Source: Asterias amurensis (lineage: Eukaryota > Echinodermata > Asteroidea > Forcipulatida > Asteriidae). Taken from it: a DNA stretch of 64,000 bases. A program made the translations under genes and the position numbers. Below are positions 1-11,403 of this stretch, one piece after another. The notes below the pieces were generated by a model. That model saw only the letters and a program-made list of their open reading frames with translations, was not told where the DNA came from and did no database searches. The stretch covers positions 3,035,891 to 3,099,890 of the forward strand of contig NC_092657.1 in assembly GCF_032118995.1 (NCBI RefSeq). The letters are read 5' to 3'. Every line of letters begins with the position of its first letter. Within the stretch, counting starts at the first letter, position 1.

Positions 1-179
1 CTGGAGTGCATTTTGTTGGCAACCCCAACCAAAAACATTGGTCATCGGTTGAGCATTTTTGCATGTTCGGTTGAGCGCTGTGACGGTGCGGTTCATGTCA
101 GACCATGCCACCGATAAGCGATTAAGACTCGGTTGGACCAAGGTTGGACTTTGGTTGGGGTAGCAAAAACACACCCTAG
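1..179. repeat. palindromic MITE-like element at left edge
   Basis: The two ends are inverted copies: a GGCAACCCCAACCAAA block near the left edge is mirrored by TTTGGTTGGGGTAGC near 150-166. The element may continue beyond the window edge. It probably lies in the last intron of the gene ending at 692. No coding potential is seen. Confidence 0.5.
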
Positions 180-462
180 GCCTAAATATGCAGCTCGGCA
201 TGCGCTCTGCTGCCATTGTGTAAATTTACAAAACAGCGTATTTCTTTTTTCGAAATTTTGAATAGCATCAGTTATTGATATTAATTTAGCATGTTTCCTC
301 ATAATACGTGGGGTACAGTGTATGTGTTTTTGGACCATCTTAAAGTAATTCATCTCGACACACAGGGTAAGAACTATCAACAACAAAAACACAAGAAAGT
401 CTTTAAAAAAATCAAGGCTTTCTGGTTAACAGTCTGACACTGATAAATGTTTAACTCTTCAG

Positions 463-692
463 GTACAGCCAACTACATGGAACGTCACGGTGCCACTATC
501 AACAGAGTCACTTCATCATTTGGACCATCTCCAACCTTCAGGAGAGAAAGAAGTGATGCAAGTTGTGCAGAAAGTGCTGCAAGATTTCACTTTGATCAAC
601 TACAGGAGAGACGACAATGGCAAGATAAAAGGCTGGTAGCCTTGGCTAAACTCAAACATGTAATGAATGCTAAAAAGAGTGACTTTTTGTGA
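463..692 (+). CDS. 3' terminal coding exon of an unidentified gene (partial)
   Basis: A pyrimidine-rich acceptor ending in CTTCAG at 457-462 opens into a 76-codon frame ending in TGA at 690-692. The upstream exons lie outside the window. The peptide is hydrophilic: a Ser/Pro/Arg-rich half (residues 'SSFGPSPTFRRERSD') precedes a charged, probably helical half (QERRQWQDKR, then ALAKLKHVMNAKK). I do not recognise the family. The next gene starts 1.7 kb downstream on the same strand. An ATG lies in the intron side at 447, but the strong acceptor and the C-terminal style of the peptide favour a terminal exon over a short single-exon gene. Confidence 0.55.
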
Positions 693-803
693 TCAAGTAT
701 TACATTGTTGGTTTGTTACTGCGAAATAACCAATGAAACAATGAGTTTGTAAAACAAAAAGTGAAAAGTCGATAGGGTTTATTGAGCACAGTGAAGTTAC
801 CTA

Positions 804-1050
804 GGCCCAATTTCATGGCTCTGCTTGTAAGCACAGAATCACCACTTACGGAAGCAGGGAATTCTGTGCTTACGGCAAGCGTATTTCACGGGTAAGCGGC
901 GAATTTTGGGTTCTGCTCATGCATACTCCTTTTTACTAGGCGTTCTACGCTTACAAGGCTAGCGCAGAAATTCGGCGCTTGCACGTAAGCGGGGAATCGT
1001 GATCGTAAGCACAGAACTCGGCGGTAAGCAGAGCCATGAAATTAGGCCCT
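804..1050. repeat. inverted-repeat element, ATTTCATRGCTCTGC family
   Basis: It starts GGCCCAATTTCATGGCTCTG and ends with the inverse CAGAGCCATGAAATTAGGCC. The interior has repeated TAAGCACAGAA/GCTTACGG motifs. It is one of about ten related elements in the window (others near 1265, 7265, 9829, 11236, 17893, 23778, 39533 and 57694). Confidence 0.75.
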
Positions 1051-1200
1051 GTTTAACACCAGGACCGCTTTAAACTTGAGCTGGTTTCAAGTGTGCACCC
1101 AACAGAAATACTCAAAGGAGTCCACGGTATTGACAATTGGAAGAGTAATATTGATTATTGGTGTTACTGCAAGAGACTAATGGTTGCACTCTACAAATGC

Positions 1201-1230
1201 ACAATGATTGATTGATTGATTGATTGATTG
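1201..1230. repeat. (ATTG)n microsatellite
   Basis: About six ATTG units. Similar ATTG-rich stretches occur at 2800-2840 in intron 1 of the next gene. Confidence 0.85.
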
Positions 1231-1264
1231 CTGTAAAAGGAATGGCACCAATAGTTATACGTCA

Positions 1265-1517
1265 GGGCCCAATTTCATATCTCTGCTTAGCGGCTGATTT
1301 TGTGCTTACTGTGCAATTTCTATTTCATAGCGCTGCTAACCCTAAGCACACGAAAAGGCATGCTAACCTTCCGGTGCTTACCACACAAAAATAAATGACG
1401 TTACAATGGTAAACAGTAACAATAATGGCAGCCCAATTTTTCTGCTAACCTGTGAATTCTACTACAGTATATGCACGCAAATTTGCTTAAACTAAGCAGC
1501 GCTATAAAATTGGACCG
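1265..1517. repeat. inverted-repeat element, ATTTCATAGAGCTGC family
   Basis: It begins GGGCCCAATTTCATATCTCT and ends AGCAGCGCTATAAAATTGGACC, so the ends are imperfect inverse copies. It is non-coding. Confidence 0.7.
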
Positions 1518-1685
1518 TTGTCTTAAATGATATCAGTAATTTCTTACGTATTTCGTTTACCTGCAATAATTAGTTCATACCTTGCAAAATGTCAAGTAAA
1601 TGTTTTTATAACCTCTAAAGGATTTTTTTTGCACAAATTTAATTTCAAATGGTCAATGCTGGAAAGATCTGTCAATCTTATTCTA

Positions 1686-1695
1686 AATAAATAAA
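1686..1695 (+). terminator. overlapping AATAAA poly(A) signals
   Basis: Two AATAAA hexamers overlap here (1686-1691 and 1690-1695), about 1 kb after the stop at 692. They could end the transcript of the upstream gene, but its 3' UTR would then contain both inverted-repeat elements above. No transcript evidence is available. Confidence 0.35.
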
Positions 1696-2013
1696 ACAAT
1701 TCTAAAATTAACCTGTTTTCAGTGTGTTTTTATTTTTTTTAAAGGAAGTTCATTCTGCTTATGCTTCTAATGAGGGTCAGACTATCACATGGATTTAGGA
1801 CTTTGTTTAATAATAACCACACACATAATTCACGGTCACACGCTCGTTTTAAAAGACCAGCCATTGTGGTCTAATAGTTGGCAGGAAATACTGACATTAT
1901 TTCTAGACTGATTCGTGAGATTATTATTAATAAATTGAGCTCCATATGATGGTAGAACATCCTATCGCAATTACAAAATCACGCCGCACGGAAACTCCGT
2001 TTCGGCATACTAT

Positions 2014-2166
2014 GGGTGCGTTCGTTTAGTTTCGCTGGGTCGACCCCGGTGTGTGGTGTTTTTTTTTTTTCAGGACGAACGTGTGCAGATAACTACCCAT
2101 GTTCGTCCTGGGCAAAAAACCCACCACACACTGGGGTCGACCCAGGGAAGCTAAACGAACGTACCC
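2014..2166. mobile_element. 153-bp palindromic MITE (GGGTGCGTTCGTTTAG ends)
   Basis: Almost the whole element is one hairpin: GGGTGCGTTCGTTTAG at the left is mirrored by CTAAACGAACGTACCC at the right, and GGGTCGACCC and CAGGACGAACGTG blocks are also mirrored inside. A second copy sits at 52333-52484. Target-site duplication is not clear from the flanks. Confidence 0.85.
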
Positions 2167-2180
2167 AATATACGTTGTAC

Positions 2181-2275
2181 GGTACGAGTTGACGTGGGTA
2201 CGAGTTGACCTTGGTACGAGTTGACTTAGGTACGGGTTGACTTGGGTACGAGTTGACTTGGGTACGAGTTGACCC
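2181..2275. repeat. 16-bp minisatellite, six units
   Basis: The unit is GGTACGAGTTGACTTG with small variants. It is the same motif, with two changes, as the large array at 42891-43360. It lies about 110 bp upstream of the HSD17B12-type start codon. Confidence 0.85.
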
Positions 2276-2387
2276 GTTTCGTATCTTAGACAGCGCCCTC
2301 AAGTGTCAAGTGGTTTAATACCAGCAAATACACAGTAAACACTCATCGCGTGATCGTAACCTCGGCACCAAGCCCCTTAGCAAATTC

Positions 2388-5300
2388 ATGCCAAAAAACA
2401 TGCCTGAAACCGTCCCTTTCGGTGCCCTGAATCCAGTGTTTGCCTCACTGGGAGCTGTGGTCGCCTTCTACGCAACGTTTCGTCTAGTTTCATCGGTTTT
2501 CAGAGGTTTTAAGGCTTTCTTTTTGGCGAGCCCGCTTGGACTTTGCGCCAACGTAAAATCGTTTGGAGATTGGGCAGGTAAGACAAGACGAGATTAAAAA
2601 GATAGCGATCAAGCCCACCCCGCCCACCTTTTGCTAAAACCCAGATTAGACTCGAATCCTCTATTGCAACATTCATAGAATATACCTCCATGTATAGAGA
2701 AACTCATGGAAAAGTTTTCGTACCAGTTCTACCACTCTTTTATTTAATTGTACCCAACCAAAATAAATATCTCCTTTGTTGTCAATGTCATGTTTGTAAT
2801 TTAATTGATTGATGTTGATTGATCATTGATTGATTGAGTTAGCTTTATGATGAAAGAGTAAATTAATTACCAATTTTGTTTATTATTTCACATGATAATG
2901 AATAAAAAAGCACTGTGCACCCTCTACTCTTCTAGCTACTCTTGTCCTAGAACTGGGATGAGGTTTTTTCCGCTATCGTCAAGAACAAGAGACGATGCGG
3001 AGCGGACCTCATTCATAGTCATACTACTTATATATGAATAATATGATGATACTATTTACTATATTTTAGTTCTAGGACTAGGGTAGTAAGAGTAAGCGGA
3101 ACACGTCTCATGATCTTGGAGTACCTCCTCTAGTCTACTCTGTATTTTAACCATGTGTGTGTAACTAGTAAGAAGTATATATTTTTAATACTATTTTCAG
3201 CTGTTACCGGGGCAACAGATGGCATTGGGAAAGCCTACGCAGAACAGGTATGTGCCCTTTGAGTTTGGCCTCAAAATAAAACAGTGTGTAGCTGAAATAT
3301 AAAACCATAACCCTCCTAAATTCCTCTTCAGGAATTGTTGTTGTGGACTGTTGTCAGCACACTAGAACTATGATGTTTGGTCTGCTATCGTCTCCACGAA
3401 TGAACCTCATAGTTTAAGGAGTAGAATGATACCCATGTAGACTAAGCTTTAAAATGTAGAACATGTGTTCATTCATTTCCTCCGCCTGTTTGGTCCTGAT
3501 ATGATAATAATTTTAACTTGTTTTTCACCACTGTGTGTTAAGCACTGTGTATACTCAGTACTTTCCCCGAGTTCTGAGAAAAAATCCATTGTCTGCAAAT
3601 CAATTTGATTCTCGCAGTCAAAAATAAGTATTTGGTTTTGTTCTTTCCTCTCCTCCCAGCTGGCAGCTAAAGGTCTGAATATCATTCTGCTGAGTAGATC
3701 GCCGGACAAGTTAAAAGATGTGGCCTCAGAAATCGGTAAGTGGTCTTGGTAGCCTATGTTCCTTGCAAAGAAACCACAAGGGAAACTGACGTGGTTGTAT
3801 GGCTTCTGACTGGCACCCCGAATAAAGAACTTGACAAAATAGGGAGACTGCCAACATAGGGCTAGATCGGTCAGTTGTAATAGAGCGCCAGTGTTACAGG
3901 AGATGCTGTCCCTCCAGAGATTCGGGTCCCCCCCCCCATATGGCAAGCTGTGTACAAACTTCTTCTTTTGAATCCTGCTCCTCCTCGAGCCTATATTAAT
4001 TTTCCTTATGAAGGACAGAGTTCCCTTGGACACGTCTGCTAGTTGTTCTGGAGGTCGTTAGTTCAATTCCTGCTTAACTAAATTTTGTTTTTGTTCAATA
4101 CCAATTAATGAATTCTTTGTTACGCTTTTTTGATACTTCAGAATCCAAGTACAAGGTGCAGACGAAGATCATAGCGGTCGACTTCTCCAAGAGCGGAGAG
4201 ATCTATGAGATGATAAGCAAGGAGCTTGAGGGTCTTAGCGTTGGGGTTCTTGTCAACAATGTAGGGATGTCTTATAGTTATCCCATGTACTTCCACGAAC
4301 TCCCTGACTCCAAGAAGGTGGGTAGCTTTGACATTCCTTGCCCTCATCACTAATTTGAGCGCGCAAAGTAAAAAGGCACTCAAATTACTGATTTGCTTGC
4401 ACGAATCCGCAATTTGCAGGAGTCAAATGCACACAATTTCCAAACTTGTGCAATCATGTTTTAACTTAATTGTGCCTGAAACTATGCCATCGGATTGGTC
4501 TAAAGTTAGGGGCAGGGGTGAGAGGTATTTGGATGTGGCAGGTCTTAAATTTCGTTCATGAAGGGGCACATAAATTGTCCTCTGGTAGGGGACACATCTA
4601 TGAGGAAGATGTTAATTTGTATTGGAAATTTGCAAAGGGGCATCACAGCAAAAACACAGGGCACCAAAAACCAAAGCTATATTAATATAGCGAAACGCGT
4701 ATTTGACCATAACTGTTCTTGACTCTTTTTCAATACAGCTCCTGACAGACATGGTCAACTTGAACTGCCTGTCGGCTACAATGGTAAGGTTGCTTTGTGA
4801 TTGGTCAACAAATATTCTCCATACTTGATTCTACTCTCAAGGCAATGTTTGCAAGTCGTTCTTGCTAAATTTAGATTTAAATCAATCAATCAATCAAAAG
4901 TCATTTTCAGAGCGCCAAAAGTTTGCTCTAAGGTGCTGAGAGTGAGTAAGCGTGCTGGAACAGGTGAACTGTATGTGGTGTTATGACTTGCTTGTCACTG
5001 TTGTGCCTACTACAATTTGAATATCACTCTGCACTCATGCAAACCTGCATCAAATTTCTCTAACCTGCATATTATGTACATGTGCAGGGGGGGGGGGCAC
5101 ACAAATTTCAACATGCATTTACGTATTTATTTATTTGAAAGTTTCATTATTTTTTATTTTTTAAACAGATGACTGCAATTGTTCTACCAGGAATGCTAGA
5201 TAGGTAAGTGTCTAGAGTTAAGGTAGAACTCACAACCTGCTTGCTAACTTTATTATGCCTCTCTTTTTTATTCATCGGTCTTATCATAGTTGCCATTACA

Positions 5301-7134
5301 GCCCACCATAATAACAATAATAATAGTCAGGTTCCTCAAAGCACTCCAACATCATTGTCACTGGGCCATTTCATTCATTCCTTAAACCATCTCAGCTCCC
5401 TGGGGAGTATACAGCCTGTGCTCCTCTCGTCTACATGTCTAAAACGCTAAGTTTTCAAAGTACAAACAAGTCCTACCACTTTGATTTCTCCAAATTATAA
5501 AAATCACATACTAACTACCCACTTCATTAGTCCCTTTAATCTAACGTTTTTTTGTGTAATTTATTTCTTGCAGGAAAAAAGGTATCGTTGTTAACGTCTC
5601 ATCTGCATCAGGCATGAACCCAAGCCCTCTGTTGACCGTTTATTCCGCTACCAAGGTTGGTTTAACTATTACTTGCCGGGTTTTCCCTTTACTTTTTTAG
5701 TTGTGTGTTTGAACGAAGGAAAGTTTTGAGGTATGAGACCTTTTCCTTTCGTAGCACCATGTTATGGTTTACAAGGATCTGTTGTGCAATATGCTGCCAA
5801 TCAGACCTGGAACACCGGGGCGAACGCCTTTTTTTACGTCAAGTGCACTAGGTTCTATTACATGCATTACACAACACATGGGACCAATAGCTTTACGTCC
5901 CATCTGAAGGACGAAGCAAAAGTGGTTGAAGTGTCTTGCTTAACGGCACAAGTGTCACGGCTGGGACTCGAACCCACACTCTGCTGATCAGAAACACCAG
6001 AGCTTAAGTCTAGTGCTTTTATCTGCTTGGCGACAACACATCAATTATTTCTATAATAAAATAACTTTTCTTTGCTTGTTTTTATAACAGGCATACATGG
6101 ATTTCTTCACCAGAGCTCTACAGACCGAGTATGCATCTAAAGGCATTATATTCCAGGTAGGGTTTATGTCGTTCCTTAAACCATCTCAGTTCCTTTGGGA
6201 GTATACAGCCTGTGCTGCCAAGTATGTAGCGCACCAAGCTAAATCAATCACAAATGAACCATCTCTGCCCTCACAGGAACCCAAACATTCACTAACACTT
6301 GAAAACATTACCCCCTGGTCACTGGGCCATTTATGTCATTCCTTAAGCCATCTCAGCTCCCTTGTGAGTATACAGCCTGTGCTGCCAAGTTCGAAGAGCA
6401 CAAAGCTAAATCAATCGCAAGAACCAACTCTACCCTCCAAGATATACATTAACTTCTTGCTATGAAACCAAAATTGTGACGCTGGTGATTTTTTTAAATT
6501 TATATTTAGTCTGTTCTGCCGTTCTTCGTGTCGACCAAGCTGAGTAAGATTCGTCGAGCCTCGCTGACCGTTCCGACCCCTACGGGGTATGTCCGCAGCG
6601 CCTTGGCTACTCTGGGTATTGAGGACAGAACTAATGGATGTCTGATTCATTCTATACAGGTGGGTTTAGGCAGATAGAAATAAAGTTTGAGAATATTGCA
6701 TTTAAAGGCACGAGAATAACGCAAGAGACCGGCCTCCAGCCGGCGTGTACATACACCTTTGACCTACATTCATTTCACATAGAGATACAAAGTCAAGTTC
6801 TATGGCAGACAGGAGAGGAGTGTACTGTTTGGGCATCTATGGAAAGCTTCATGTCACTGCACGTTTATCCAATTTGATATTATTATATCTAACGGAATCA
6901 CTGGATCTGAGTAGCAGACCCCTGTCTTTGTCCGCAAGAATAAAGACAGGGGCCCAGTCAAAGCAAAATGCTTCCACACTGAAGTTAATGAAACCTCCAT
7001 GTTGTTTTTTCCCTTTCCAGGGGTGGGTTGCAAATGCTGCCCCAGAATGGCTCATCAACAAAGTACAGATGAGTATGCATCTCGGCCTCCGCAAGAGCGC
7101 CCTCAAGAGGCTTGAACAGAAGAAGGCCAAGTAA
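2388..7134 (+). CDS. HSD17B12: HSD17B12-type very-long-chain 3-oxoacyl-CoA reductase (ten exons)
   Basis: Exons: 2388-2577, 3201-3247, 3660-3735, 4142-4317, 4739-4783, 5169-5203, 5574-5655, 6091-6156, 6510-6659, 7021-7134. All junctions are GT..AG and the frame is kept, giving 326 aa (human HSD17B12 is 312). The family reduces 3-ketoacyl-CoA in fatty acid elongation at the ER, using NADPH. Visible features are a hydrophobic N-terminal segment (about residues 10-40), the Rossmann cofactor motif TGATDGIG (66-73), VNNVG after the central strand, the catalytic Ser of NVSSASG (S200), the YSATK active site (Y213, K217), the conserved TNGCLIHS near the C-terminus, and a terminal KKAK that fits a KKXX ER retrieval signal. 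The start is the first ATG of the reading frame. It shares five intron positions with the convergent HSDL1 gene. It could be another member of the HSD17B3/B12 clade; reductase identity is inferred. Confidence 0.93.
3838..4080 (+). mobile_element. degenerate tRNA-derived SINE in intron 3
   Basis: The leader AATAGGGAGACTGCC matches the leader of the SINE at 49545-49720. It is followed by an A-box-like stretch (CAGTTGTAATAGAGCGCC) and a B-box-like GATTCGGGTCCC. A second B-box-like GTTAGTTCAATTCC lies at about 4058. The middle is disrupted by a poly-C run. It sits wholly inside intron 3 of the HSD17B12-type gene. Confidence 0.55.
5331..5430. repeat. interspersed repeat, first of three in this gene
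   Basis: The motif CACTGGGCCATTT, then CTTAAACCATCTCAG, then GAGTATACAGCCTGTGCT recurs at 6166-6245 and 6295-6420. All three copies are in introns of the HSD17B12-type gene (introns 6 and 8). Confidence 0.7.
5711..6043 (-). mobile_element. tRNA-derived SINE in intron 7
   Basis: Read on the minus strand it opens with an A-box-like region, then the B box GGGTTCGAGTCCC (about 5962-5974), then CACTTGTGCCGTTAAGCAAG. That is a tail type I recall from deuterostome SINEs. It lies in intron 7, antisense to the gene. Confidence 0.65.
6166..6245. repeat. interspersed repeat, second copy
   Basis: It carries CTTAAACCATCTCAG and GAGTATACAGCCTGTGCTGC as in the copy at 5331, and continues into AGCTAAATCAATCACAA, shared with the third copy. 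It lies directly after exon 8. Confidence 0.7.
6295..6420. repeat. interspersed repeat, third copy
   Basis: Same motif order as the copies at 5331 and 6166, in intron 8 between exons 8 and 9. The close spacing of copies 2 and 3 suggests local duplication rather than independent insertion. Confidence 0.7.
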
Positions 7135-7264
7135 ATCTTAGTTCAGTCCCCACTCACGCCGTGTGTATACGGGATGGTCGTGTAAAACTTTTCCCTCGAC
7201 CGACATGTTTAACAAAGTTTACGGAGAACTTGTGGAGTGCAATGATTATGTGATTTCCTTGGTT

Positions 7265-7429
7265 GAGGCCAATTTCATAAAAATACCCTGCTTGACGAAA
7301 TTCTTTGCGAAGCAAAAACTGAGTGGGGCACCAGTCACAGTAATGCAAACTTAGTGTAGTTTTGGCTGGTAACCTATTTCTGTTCAGCAATACTTTCTGT
7401 GCTAAGCAAGTTTTTATGAAATTGAGCCA
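7265..7429. repeat. inverted-repeat element, ATTTCATAGAGCTGC family
   Basis: Ends GAGGCCAATTTCATAAA and TTTATGAAATTGAGCC are inverse copies. It begins 130 bp after the HSD17B12-type stop codon, so it may be in the 3' UTR. Confidence 0.6.
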
Positions 7430-7929
7430 TGGTAATTTGATTTGAAATTACAACCACAGCAAATTACTTTGAGCGCCGTGGCAAGTGCAGAGCTGCCAAA
7501 TCTATCCTTTTTTTTGCAGAATGTAGGAGGTGGGGGAAATCGAAACACTTTAATTGGGGGGGGGGTAGGGTTGCAACTTGAACCAAGTAAAAGGTGACAG
7601 GCAGTGTGTTATTTCATGGTATTTTAACTTGTAAGCGGGTTTTTTTTCAATCAAGTTAGATTAATTACTTTGATGCAAACAAACACAAATTCATCACTGA
7701 AGTTTTATCACAAAATGGACAATTTGCGGTTAGGATTTTTAAAATACATTTTGATACTAAACTAAAATATTATTGATTTTACTCTTTCAACTATTTGGTG
7801 TATGTCAGATTTGTCTTTAATAATGAAACATTGTGCAGCCCTGGTACTTTGTTTTTAGAATAGCCTGGATCAGTATAAATTGGGTTTGTGCATCCAATAC
7901 ACTGGACAGTATTTGTATTTACTATTGGT

Positions 7930-8690
7930 AATATTAACAAACCTACTTAGTAACAAGCAATGGAGAGCTTTTAAAAGTACAAAACATTGTGAGAAACAAC
8001 TCCCTCTAAAGTAACATAGTTTTTGAGAGAGGTCATTTCTCACTCAAGTAACAAAAGACTTCAGCTGAAGCCTTTTACTATGCGTTTGAAAGCACACCAA
8101 ATTATGCAACAAGGATGTTTTTCTCTCGCACATTCAATGACCATTTGAGCCCAAATTTTCACAGGTTTGTTACTTTATGCATGTTGGGATACACTTGGGT
8201 CCTAGCTCTATGGATACACCAAGTGAGAAGACTGGTCTTTAACAATATTACCGAAGGTGTCCAGTGCGTTCAAGCACTGTTTACTCAGTGCTTTTCCTAG
8301 TTCTGTGAGGAAACAAAATCCACAGGCAAATCACTTGATCAAGGGTGTATTTTGCTTTCCCTTTGCCCTGCAGCTGGATTTTTTTTATATACAATTTATA
8401 CATTCAATGACCATTTGAGCCCAAATTTTTACAGGTTTGTTACTTTATGCATATCATAATGTTGAGATACATCAAATGAAAATACTGGTTTTTGACAATT
8501 ACCGAAGGTGTCCAGTGCCTTCAAGCACTGTTTACGTAGTACTTTTCCTAGTTCTGTGAGGAAACAAAATCTACAGACAAATCACTTGATCAATGGTGTC
8601 TTGTGCTATCCCTTTGCCCTGCAGCTGGATTTTTGTGTATACAATTTATACTTCGTTATGGTTTCATTGATTTGGAACAGTCAGGGTTCT
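7930..8690. repeat. two partial copies of the AGGCAGTGGACAC MITE interior
   Basis: The internal core TGAGCCCAAATTTTCACAGG and the flanking CAGGTTTGTTACTTTATGCAT occur at about 8145-8190 and again at about 8410-8455, followed each time by CCTAGTTCTGTGAGGAAACA. The repeated block is about 260 bp. TTAA-flanked ends are not seen, so both copies are truncated. Confidence 0.6.
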
Positions 8691-8853
8691 TTTTCTAGGT
8701 GACAAAAATTAAGAGGTGAAAAATAAATTGTGCAAATTGTGTATTGTACTCTAAATCAAAATATTGCTGGTTGTGTGTGTTTAAGGCTTCAATCCTCGAG
8801 TCCGAGTCCATAGTTGTTAGTATGGGTTCCAGGTCCTTGGGGTCAGTTATTAA

Positions 8854-9228
8854 AGGCAGTGGACACTGTTGGTAATTACTCAAAATAATTATTATCATAA
8901 AACCTTTCTTGATTACAAGTACTGGGGAGAGGTTGATGGTATAAAACATTGTGAAAAACAGCTCCCTCTGAAGTGACGTAGCTTTCGAGAAAGAAGTAAT
9001 TTTCCACGAATTTGAATTCGAGACCTCAAGTTTAGAATTTGAGGTCTCGAAATCAAGCATCAGAAAGCACACAACTTCGTGTGACAAGGGTGTTTTTTCT
9101 TTCATTATTATCTCGCAACTTCGACGACCAATTGAGCTCAAATTTTCACAGGTTTGTTATTTTATGTATGTTGAGATACACCAATTGTGAAGACTAGTCT
9201 TTGACATAACAAATAGTGTCCACTGTCT
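8854..9228. mobile_element. TTAA-flanked MITE, AGGCAGTGGACAC family
   Basis: TTAA at 8850-8853 precedes AGGCAGTGGACACTGTTGGT. The inverse end is followed by TTAA at 9229-9232. The centre has a short palindrome around GAGACCTCAAG/TTTGAGGTCTC. It has no coding capacity. TTAA duplications are typical of piggyBac-type transposases; the assignment is inferred. Confidence 0.85.
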
Positions 9229-9828
9229 TTAAAAAATATTATTAGTATTTCTCTCCAAAAGTTCATCAAAATTACCCAAAAGAGATAAACAATTAATATG
9301 GAGAAGGCTAGACTGAAGAGGAAAATATAAGTTTTCTTATAACCTAAAGGTTCAGTCTAACATGAGGTACAGACGTGCAATATACACAGGGGAAAATAGA
9401 TAACAAATTACAAAGATATAGTTAAAACAATTTTGATTTGGGAAAACGTCCAAGACCAAGTCCTACATACTTATATTGACTTTGTGGTGTTAATTTTACA
9501 TTAATGAAACGTGCCCGCATGCTTGCAAGGCTATCATTGGCCGAGAGCTGTGCGCAGGGCGTACACGCGTGCACTTTTCCATTGGTTATCATCAAATATG
9601 GCGGTCGAGATTACGCTTTCTGCAATCCATCTACAATGGCCTTCCCTCAAGCCACCCATATAAAATGGAGAGTCTGACAAAAAAACAAATGTTTTTTCAC
9701 ACTTCCTTCGTTTTATTACAAAATAAGTCCATATTATCACATCATACCGACCTGATACCCAGACTGCCTAATGCAATTCAGAACAAACTAAATGCTGGCC
9801 TAAAGGCGCCAGTCCATCTCGGACTACC

Positions 9829-10195
9829 AGGGCCCGATTTCAAAGAGCTGTTAAACAATTTTCTGACGAAACTAGCAGGATACCAGCCACAAATTGAATA
9901 TGTCACATGGTATTCTAGCTATTAACCTTATTCTAGTAAGCATACTTTCATTTAACTTAGTTACTTCTGTGTGCTTCAAATAAGCACCTCTTTGAAATCG
10001 GACCCATAACCAATTTAGAAGCAACCTCAGAAGAAATATTTCTTAAGAAATTTCTACTGAGCAAAAATTGGAAGGAACTCGGTACCAAATGTGGAATGGT
10101 ATTTTGAACTGGTAACCTATTTCTTGTAAGCACAGTTGTTTTATGCTTACTAGGTATTTCTTTCCTTAAGCAGCTTTCTGAAATGGGCCCAGCCC
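9829..10195. repeat. two adjoining inverted-repeat elements, ATTTCATAGAGCTGC family
   Basis: A first element runs from GGGCCCGATTTCAAAGAGCT to AAATCGGACCC (about 10008). A second, partial one ends AGCAGCTTTCTGAAATGGGCC near 10190. They are non-coding. Confidence 0.6.
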
Positions 10196-11235
10196 GTCTT
10201 ACATAATGCTTACTCTCATGCCTATTTACACATTGGTAGAATTGGAATAAAAATGATCACAAATGTATACACAACTGTGGTTTAAAGACAATTTGGTTTG
10301 TGCCATTTTCTAAGCTAACCATTTTTGTTTACAAGTACAAAAAGTAAAATGTCTGTACAAATATTGAGGTTCTATCAGTTACAACGAGCCATTTGCGAGC
10401 TTGACTTTTAACAACAGTCACCCTAAACTGCATACAGTTAGACATGTCACAAGATCATAAGAAGAATGAGAGGGGACCAGTTGCTCTATGACTTGATGCA
10501 TCTTTTGTGGGTTACCATACTTGAGAGTGCATGCATAAAGTGGATCAACCACAGGACTTATTTAAATGTGGATGTTTCAAAGTCACACTTCCAGGGGTTA
10601 TGCTCGAGCAAGGCATTCTGGCAAGATCGTACACCACTGGGAACGAGGTTGCTAAAGACCTTTCCATTGCAACGTCAAAGCCCAAGTTTTTGCCAACGCT
10701 GGCAAACTTTGGAAAGCCATCAATGCAAATAAAACAAAAAGATATCCATCGTTTGAAGAAATGTTACACAATTCAAACATTTGCTTTTTTTGAAACAAAT
10801 CAACAAATATAAAGAGATATTTCAGCCCCTGAGTCTTGATTGTTTTGCTGCCTGCTATGCCAAGAGGTGCACTTTGTTTATCAACAACAGAAAGGAATAG
10901 AGCATGGCAATTAAGTAACAAGGACCCGCTAACAGAAGTTGCACCAAGACTTATTTTTTACTTAGGAAGCCATTTCATCAAACATTGATCAAATCTATCT
11001 CGCAAATGGCTTATTGTCCCATAACTGAAAGCTCATATATTGCAGTAAATTTATTTTCATAATTATAACAACCTTGTATGATACAATATTTTGTTAAATA
11101 AGCAGCTTCTTTCTCGTATCCCACACCCCCCCCCCCCCACCCACATGGGCCAGAATCAACTTCTATTACCACCCAGTCAAAAGAGTTCATCACATTATAC
11201 TGATGCCTTTTCAATGACAAACAATGCTTAGACAC
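10196..11235. other. no recognised gene
   Basis: AT-rich sequence between the two dehydrogenase genes. A 93-codon frame opens at 10531, but it lacks recognisable motifs and splice context. A short poly-C tract lies at 11127-11139. I see no other structure. Confidence 0.4.
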
Positions 11236-11403
11236 AAACATTTTCTAAGCACCAACCCATTTTGCTTGCTTGGACTGGAAAATGGTAACCAGCTATTGTA
11301 TCGTATTATGTGCACAGTTTGTGACTGGTTCACTGCTTACTTCTGCTTAGCAGAAATTTAGTAAGCAATATTCTTTGTTTAAGCAGCTCTATGAAACTGG
11401 GGT
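11236..11403. repeat. partial inverted-repeat element, ATTTCATAGAGCTGC family
   Basis: The right end AAGCAGCTCTATGAAACTGG is well kept. The left end is degraded (TTCTAAGCACCAACC). Confidence 0.5.

Noticed and set aside
10531-10812. 93-codon frame between the two dehydrogenase genes
   Set aside because: No family signature, no splice context.
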